From: Lunularia cruciata
Lineage: Eukaryota > Streptophyta > Marchantiopsida > Lunulariales > Lunulariaceae
DNA: 64,000 nucleotides
Assembly (NCBI GenBank): GCA_948567375.1
Contig: OX419755.1
Coordinates: 55,619,001 to 55,683,000, forward strand
Direction: 5' to 3'
The first letter of the stretch is position 1; each line of letters begins with the position of its first letter. This document shows positions 58,600-64,000 of this stretch, piece after piece. The notes below the pieces were generated by a model, which did not search any database, had not been told where the DNA came from, and saw only the letters and a list, made by a program, of their open reading frames with translations. Both the position numbers and the translations under genes were made by a program.

Positions 58600-59430
58600 C
58601 ATTCTTGAGTGGACATTCAGCAATGCGATGCTCTAACTGGTGACAATAAAAACAACCTCCATTTTGTCATAATCTTTCTCTATCTGCTATGCCAAGTGGT
58701 CTTGTTGGATAGCATCAATCTCCATTGGTACAGGTTCTTCCACTCGTGGTACTGGTAGGCTTTGTGTAGGTCAAGGTCAAGACCAAGTTGTCGCAACCAA
58801 GGAATTAAAATGCTCAGCCAATTGCATGGCTTCTTCTACGTTCTGTGGCTCTTGCATGGTCATCTCCAATTTGGTTTGTGACTTCAATCCTCGCACAAAT
58901 CGATCTAGAACTTCACCTTCTTGGATATCTGGAATTTGCATGATGATATTCTGAAATTGTGTGATGTAGGTTCTCACTGAGCCAATCTACCTCAACTCCG
59001 CCAATTTATCTTGTGCGGCTCGGGTGGCATTTATAGTTTGAAATCGACCAAGTATTGCATCCTTGAATTATGCCCATTCAAAATTGGTGTAACAATTTGT
59101 TGTTCAGCTCTTTCTACTCGGAATCGCCACCAAAGTTTTACCACGCCATCTAATTGGCTAGAAGCCAAGAGAATTTGTTTCCGCTCGTCTTGAAGATTGG
59201 TGGTTTCAAAGTAACATTCGCAGTCAAACACAAAATTCTCCACTATGCCTGGAAGATTCTTATCTTCAAACACCTTGGGTTTTGGAAATCGAATGCAATC
59301 TTCTCCATCTCAAACTGGCGCTCTATCTATTTTTTCTCGTCATTGTTGGTCTCGTTCATCCAACAATCGAGTAAGATGCTCGATTTGTTGTTGCATTGCA
59401 AGGATAACATCCGGTATTGCCGCCATTGCT
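58600..59430 (-). pseudogene. B2 gag with zinc knuckle
   Basis: Open frames 59031-59273 (FDCECYFETTNLQDERK, ILLASSQLDGVVKLWWRF) and 58777-58977 (FVRGLKSQTKLEMTM, AMQLAEHFNSLV) form the capsid. A CCHC knuckle CFYCHQLEHRIAEC follows at about 58665-58620. TGA codons at 58777-58779 and 58771-58773 interrupt a WS.P.P motif between capsid and knuckle. The same two stops occur in B1. Confidence 0.8.
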
Positions 59431-59684
59431 ACTACTCTATTCTACTACTCTCAATTTATCTAATTGATTAACACATAGACACAACACGTCCACTGTTCTC
59501 CATAAGTTACAACTGGAAGTATCAAGGGTTCCTCTGACACGGTGATCATATGTAGAAAATCCTGCCCAAAGCGCGAGGTGATGAATTGTGTGAAACAATG
59601 CTTTGGTAATATTTGGACATGAAAGTCCCAATGGTTTGGCGGAAGTGGATTTGGTGGTACATAAATTCCATCCATCCCATTCTT

Positions 59685-59697
59685 GCTCTGATACCAA
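59685..59697 (-). other. Primer-binding site of B2 (initiator-Met tRNA)
   Basis: The minus strand reads TTGGTATCAGAGC directly after the LTR end TTTTACA. It is the common plant retroelement primer site complementary to initiator methionine tRNA, here without mismatch over the visible core. Confidence 0.9.
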
Positions 59698-60118
59698 TGT
59701 AAAAGACCAAAACCGAGGAGAGAAATAGGAGAATGGAAGCTCACATTGGGACACTTGAATGAGGGAAAACTCCAAATGCCTAGCATGAGCTTCCCTTGGT
59801 ATTTATAGGTAACATACAAGACTCTTGAAGCTTCTCAAGAAGCTTCTTTGAGCCACTTTCTTGGAGTGCAAGCCAAGTTAACTAGGAAGCTTCTCAAGAA
59901 GCTTCCTTCTAGAAGCCGCCTACTTGGCGTGCAAGCTAAGCTAGTTAGAAGCTTCTAGAAGCTTCCTTCTAGAAGCTACCTGCTTAGGGCGCAAGTTAAC
60001 TAGTTGGGAAGCTTCCCAAGAAGCTTCTTAGATGCTTCTAGAATATTCTAGGCTATTTTGTCTTATTCTTTACTTGGTAAGCCTGACTAACTTTGTCTCT
60101 AAACTCCATATTGTTACA
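59698..60118 (-). repeat. 5' LTR of B2 with heat-shock-element array
   Basis: 421 bp, same structure as the 3' LTR. The TATA box on minus is CCTATAAATACC (59809-59798). Upstream in transcription order (plus 59827-60050) are four GAA/TTC clusters, including GAAgcTTCtaGAAgcTTC near 59948-59965 and repeated GAAGCTTCtcaaGAAGCTTC blocks near 59827 and 59886. This is the copy that would drive the element's RNA. Confidence 0.85.
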
Positions 60119-60990
60119 CTGTGCTTGGCATTCTCCACACCTTGTTGGATTCTAAAGTGTTGACAAAAGTGTTCACAGCATCAACCTTGGTAGCCACCAG
60201 ATAGACCTTCATCAAGCTTGAAGGGTGTGAAAGGATGCTCTCTATACATAAGGAAGAATAGTGTAAATTGTGTGGATGCATTCACTGAATTGTTGTAAGC
60301 AAATTCCAACAATGGAAGTAGGGTGTCCCAACTCGCTTGCTCATCCAAAGTAAAGCCTCAAAGCATGTCCTCAATAGTGCAATTTTCCCTCTCTGTTTGT
60401 CCATTGGTCGGTGGATGGTAAGTTGTGGACATGGCCAATTTGGTTTTGAAGCATCCAAAGAGTGTTCTCCAAAACAAACTAGTGAATTGAGTGCCTCTAT
60501 TTGTGATAAGCACTCGAGACAAGCCATGATGGGAAAAGAATGAATCTAAGTACAATTGAGCTAGTTGCGGAGGAATCACATCCTTGGTGGTAGGACGCAC
60601 ATGAATCATTTTTTTGAGTTGGTTGACAAAGACTATGATGAAGTCAAACCCAAAGGTGGTCTTGGGCAATTCACAAACCAGATCCATGCTTACCTATTCT
60701 TAATGTTGTGTAAGAGTGGGGAGAGGTTGGAAGAGTCCTATGGGAGCTTGATTAGAAGCCTTATTTTGTTGATAAAGTAGGCAGCTCCAAACATATTCCA
60801 TCACATCATTGCTCATCTTGGGCCAATAGTAATGGCATTTGACCGCATCCAAGGTCTTGTCCACTCCAACATGACCTATAATGGTAGAATCATGACATTC
60901 CACTAGGATGGTGGTTCTTAGACTCATGTCATCCGGGATCCATAACTTGCCATCACAGAAGGTGATTCCTTGGGTGCTTGTGATGCCTTT
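60119..60990 (-). pseudogene. Element A integrase core (relic)
   Basis: Frame 60700-60927 has the zinc-binding HDSTIIGHVGVDKTLDAVK and CLLYQQNK. Frame 60358-60687 has MDLVCELPKTTFGFDFIIV with the first Asp, HGLSRVLITNRGTQFTS where the second Asp has become Asn (DRGTQF to NRGTQF), and the NGQTERENCTIEDML region with the catalytic Glu. Sequence continues to 60119, where B2 is inserted. Confidence 0.8.
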
Positions 60991-60999
60991 GGATGATTA

Positions 61000-61800
61000 A
61001 GCACCTACAATTTGTGGATCAATTTTTTAGCAGCAAGAATCTTGGGCTAGAATTCAGGGTTCATCTTGACTTCCACCACCAATTCTTTTATCATCAACAT
61101 TTGGGTGAATGCATTTGCCAATTGCTTCTTGCCTTCCATATATCTGATTATCCTGATGAATTTTTGTCTCCACTTTGCCCACCAAATCTGTTGACAAAAA
61201 AGATCTTTTTGTGTCTCAAGGTAGACTAGAGGTTTGTGGTCTATCTCTACCGCAAATGCCTTCTCATCTAGATAGTGCTTCTAATGCTTGGTTGCAAGGA
61301 CAATGGCCAACTCTTCTTGTTTGGTGGTGTGATAGTTGCGTTCTATTGGTAACAATTTATGAGAGAAATATGCAATTGGGTGCCATCCATCCTACCATTC
61401 TTGTTGTAGGACTACTCTTATTGCTACACCCGATGCATCTATAGTCATCTTGATTAGATGTTTTGGGTCATACAATTTCAAGATTAGTGCATATAATAAT
61501 GCGTCTTTCAACTCCTAAAAGGCCAATTCTTGTATGGTTCTCCATATCTACTTCTTCCTCTTGCCCAATAATGTTGTTAGAGGCTATGCAATCTTGGATA
61601 AGTCCTTGACAAATTGATAATAAAACCCCATCAATCCCAAGAAACTCTTGAATTGAGTCTTATCTTCTAGAGCACTCCATTTTTTAATGACCTTTATTTT
61701 ATCTATTACCACTTGGATACCTTTTTCTTTTACTCTATGCCCTAAGTAGTCTACTTCAAATTTGCCATACTTGCACTCTGATATTTTGGCATACAATTGA
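61000..61800 (-). pseudogene. Element A RNase H (relic)
   Basis: The minus frame 61584-61796 has CKYGKFEVDYLGHRVKEKG (end of RT/tether) and FLGLMGFYYQFVKDLSKIA. Leftward to about 61180, broken frames give the acid-bearing DASGVAI-like and HKLLPIERNYH-like blocks and a VEIDHKPLVYLE-like block near 61230. The order is right for gypsy. Many shifts are present. Confidence 0.65.
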
Positions 61801-62340
61801 TTTTGTTGTAGAATTTAATGGACTTCTTGTAGATGTTGCTTGTGCTCTATTAGCGTCTTACTGTAGACTAAGATATCATCAAGAAAATTGATAATAGATT
61901 CATCCAAGTACGGAAAAAATATGTCATTCATCAAACTCATGAAAGTGGTTGGAGCGTTGGTGAGGCCAAACGACATCACCAAGTACTTAAAGTGACCATA
62001 TCTTGTTCAAAAGGCCATTTTGTGTATGTCTTCTTTCACAATTTGATTTGGCTATAACCGCTCTACAATTCAAGTTTGGTCACGTGCCTTGCCCCATTGA
62101 ATTGATCAAACAAGTCATCCATGCAAGGTAATGGATATTTTTTCTTCACCATTTTTTGATTTAGTCCTCAATAGTCAATGCACATGTGCATTGTTATGTC
62201 CTCCTTCAAAAACAATACAAGAGCTCCACATGGTGATATGTTGGGTTGGATAAAACCCTTTTGCAGCATATCCTTGATTTGAGCCTTACACTCATCCAAC
62301 TCATGAGGTAATAGTCAATATGGGGCCTTACAAGGAGGTA
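61801..62340 (-). pseudogene. Element A reverse transcriptase (relic)
   Basis: Broken minus-strand RT blocks are readable: SPCGALVLFLKEDI-like near 62240-62200, MHIDY near 62180, the YPLPCMDDLFDQFNGA region near 62110, [16 protein letters not shown] near 61960, and FLDDILVYS-like near 61880. All are out of frame with each other. Together with flanking protease and RNase H they define element A's pol. Confidence 0.65.
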
Positions 62341-62719
62341 TGTTTCCAACAAGTATCTCAATTTTATGATCTACCCACCTTTTTGGTGGAAAACTTACAA
62401 GTAATTCATCCAGAAAGACATCTTCAAACTCATTGACCACATCTTTCAATTTCTCAAGAATTTTTCCATTGTGTTGGGCACTCGGGACTTCTCTTATTAA
62501 ACCCATAAAACATCTATTTGTCTTACTAATCAATGTGGTCCTTCTGACATACAGAGGCAGCTCTTGCCTTTGTGATCTTCCTTTAACCCCAAAGATCTTC
62601 CATTGACTAGTTTTTACTACTTTCTTTCTCCAATCCACCGTGGGGTTGTAGTGCTCTATCCATGGCATACCTAAGATCACATCATAACAAGCTGGCTGTA
62701 TCACTCGCCATTCAATTGC
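62315..62719 (-). pseudogene. Element A protease end and protease-RT linker
   Basis: Minus-strand CYDVILGMPWIEHYNPTVDW (about 62690-62630) is the conserved end of retropepsin, followed by a linker and FEDVFLDELLVSFPPKRWVDHKIEI, the start of RT. The open frame extends rightward beyond 62719 only because it reads into the C3 LTR; its first 30 or so codons (to 62809) are therefore not protease. Confidence 0.75.
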
Positions 62720-64000
62720 TGTGACAACCCGGCAAATATCACTTTTGCGGTAATCGGGTAAGTAAAGTTCGTTCCCACAGAGATACGAGTCAGAAATGTC
62801 CAAATACAAAGCAAAGTAACGATTTAGTTCTTCTTGAGTTCTTCTTTAGTCTCTTAGGTAGAAACCACACCCAGAAGAGAGTAACAAGCACTGACTCGCG
62901 GTCTTGTCACAAATTCACACTCCTTAATCACAACTCCATCAAATCTTTCCAAACAATCTTGATTGTGATGATTCAAGCTCTCCCAAAAATGGCACTTCAC
63001 TGCAAAACGACTTCGCCTCAGAATTGTGTTCCACCCTTCCATTGAAGGCACAACTTCCTCGATCGAAATTGCTTCACATCAACTTTGCACTGCACTCACA
63101 AATGCACAATACTACCAACACTACAATTCCTCTCAGATCTGTCAAGGCATTGCTTCGATTGCACTTCACTCAGGATCAAACACACAGAATGAAGATCAAG
63201 GCTATGGAATCCAACATCCAACAAGCACTCTGACTTGCACTTTGAATTTCTCCAAACACTCACAAACACAATTACAAAGTTGATACTCGGAATCAAGCTC
63301 AAGCGACGAGCACTGCTTCATAGCACTTCGCTTTATCTATTCTCAGAAATAATGAGCACTGAACAACAATTTCCTATGAATGCCACTCTTAAATAATGAA
63401 GCAATTGACAGTTCTAACAACTATACCGTTTCTACAACAACTGTTCTAACCTGCAGATCCGAAATGACAATGCACCTCTTCATATCTGCCCCTTCAAATC
63501 TCAAATCGGTTACTAATCCGATCCAATGTCTACTTCTTCCTCGGCTTTCAACCCTGAACCCGAAGTAATCTTACTTCCTACTATTCTTTCCTCGGGTTTC
63601 AGATCTCCCACATCTTCTACCAGATCCAGCAATTCTCTTTCCTGATCTGAAATTGCACTAGTGGGTAATCTATCTAACTCCTCATCCTTTGACCCACTCT
63701 TCTCTAATGTCTCTGAGGGCAACTCCAAAGACATTTGGATCTCGATGTTATCTACTTCGGGTTTTGCCTTAACATTCTGCCGGAGCTTTTCTAACTCTAT
63801 TCTCACTAAGTCTAATCTAATCGCGATATTGTCTTCTACTTCTAAGATCTTCCTATCTACACGAGTTCTCAATTTAATCAACAAGGCATTCAAATCTGTA
63901 TCTTTTGCTTGTCTTTGCCTCGTTTCCTGCACCAACAGTTTTAACTCGTGCAATCTCGTCTCCTCAATTCAAATGCTGGCCTTTGTACTCAACATCGCGT
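62720..64000 (-). mobile_element. C3: young family C LTR inserted into element A (runs off the window)
   Basis: The plus strand starts TGTGACAACCCGG, the reverse complement of the family C LTR end. Up to about 63490 it aligns with 40480-41193 and 50358-51110 in inverted orientation, then enters the LTR ORF. Many CpG sites that are TG or CA in C1 are intact here (for example ACCCGATTACCGCAAAAG), so this copy is much younger. It is either a 3' LTR of a full element or a solo LTR; the other edge is outside the window. Confidence 0.8.
63513..64000 (-). CDS. Coiled-coil ORF of the C-family LTR, C-terminal part (C3 copy, partial)
   Basis: An uninterrupted frame ends at 63513, with its first Met at 63953; a stop lies just upstream near 63982, where a frameshift or an upstream exon boundary is possible. 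It is 146 residues, about 30% Glu/Lys/Arg, with DLNALLIKLRTRVDRKILEV and LDLVRIELEKLRQNV giving heptad-like leucine spacing, then an acidic tail (ELLDLVEDVGDLKPEE). It matches position by position the broken copies at 49887-50260 and 40010-40400. Openness in the youngest copy suggests that the ORF was coding when the element moved. Function is unknown. There is no membrane segment or enzyme motif. Confidence 0.5.

Larger units (their letters stand above)
54484..60118 (-). mobile_element. Element B2: well-preserved Ty3/gypsy chromovirus nested in A
   Basis: It is 5.6 kb with LTRs at 59698-60118 (5') and 54484-54905 (3'). The primer site is TTGGTATCAGAGC (59697-59685), the polypurine tract is GGCGGGAGAATA just before the 3' LTR, and the flanks are TTGTG (54479-54483) and CTGTG (60119-60123), a duplication with one difference. 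All domains are present: gag with knuckle, protease, RT, RNase H, integrase and chromodomain. Only a handful of stops or frameshifts break it. The LTRs differ at roughly 15-17 sites by eye, mostly transitions, so it is the youngest complete element here. Confidence 0.92.
53396..62719 (-). mobile_element. Element A: decayed chromovirus interrupted by B2 and C3
   Basis: Reading leftward on the minus strand from 62719: protease end, RT, RNase H, integrase (to about 60119), then insertion B2 (54484-60118), then the integrase tail and chromodomain (54470-54026), a polypurine tract (53960-53971) and the 3' LTR (53396-53959). The right end is broken by a family C LTR at 62720, so gag and the 5' LTR must lie beyond 64 kb. 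Its LTR identifies it as the parent family of the three solo LTRs at 6907, 25353 and 26310. Confidence 0.8.

Noticed and set aside
1-64000. Prokaryotic features (CRISPR, operons, Shine-Dalgarno sites, phage)
   Set aside because: None seen; the intron-bearing P450 and LTR retrotransposons show that this is plant nuclear DNA.

Overview
The window looks like nuclear DNA of a land plant. It carries one intact, intron-containing cytochrome P450 gene of the plant CYP704 type. The rest is dominated by plant-type retrotransposons: Ty3/gypsy chromoviruses, a Tat/Athila-like Ty3/gypsy element, and an unusual zinc-finger LINE. There is no sign of prokaryotic operons, CRISPR or phage. The mix of CYP704, a R2/NeSL-style LINE and highly decayed gypsy DNA makes me lean to a non-flowering plant (bryophyte, lycophyte or fern), but the sequence alone does not settle this.

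Layout. 1-5.57 kb: unassigned sequence. 5.57-10.11 kb: a decayed LINE (C2H2 finger, reverse transcriptase, restriction-like endonuclease, 3' tail) split by two solo LTRs, each with a 5-bp target duplication. 10.1-15.6 kb: unassigned, with a few weak ORFs. 15.63-19.01 kb (minus): an intact six-exon P450 of 519 aa in which all introns are phase 0. 19-24.6 kb: AT-rich DNA with several 5'-truncated LINE tails and a 141-bp tandem duplication. 24.7-30.1 kb: decayed coding-like remnants cut by two solo LTRs in inverted orientation. 30.13-35.35 kb: an old full-length chromovirus (B1). 36.32-51.11 kb: a Tat/Athila-like element (C1) whose roughly 3.7-kb LTRs appear to carry a coiled-coil ORF. 51.1-53.4 kb: a gag-protease fragment of another gypsy element (E). 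53.40-62.72 kb: a decayed chromovirus (A) containing a much younger chromovirus (B2, 54.48-60.12 kb). From 62.72 kb to the window end: the LTR of a young C-family copy (C3), also inserted into A.

Functional reading. The P450 is the only gene that looks functional: an ER-anchored monooxygenase, probably acting on fatty acids. The repeats record successive insertions: LINE, then solo LTRs A and B; E, then A, then B2 and C3. Two retrotransposon features stand out. First, LTR family B has arrays of perfect heat-shock elements upstream of its TATA box. Second, LTR family C contains a protein-coding-like ORF in what should be U3.
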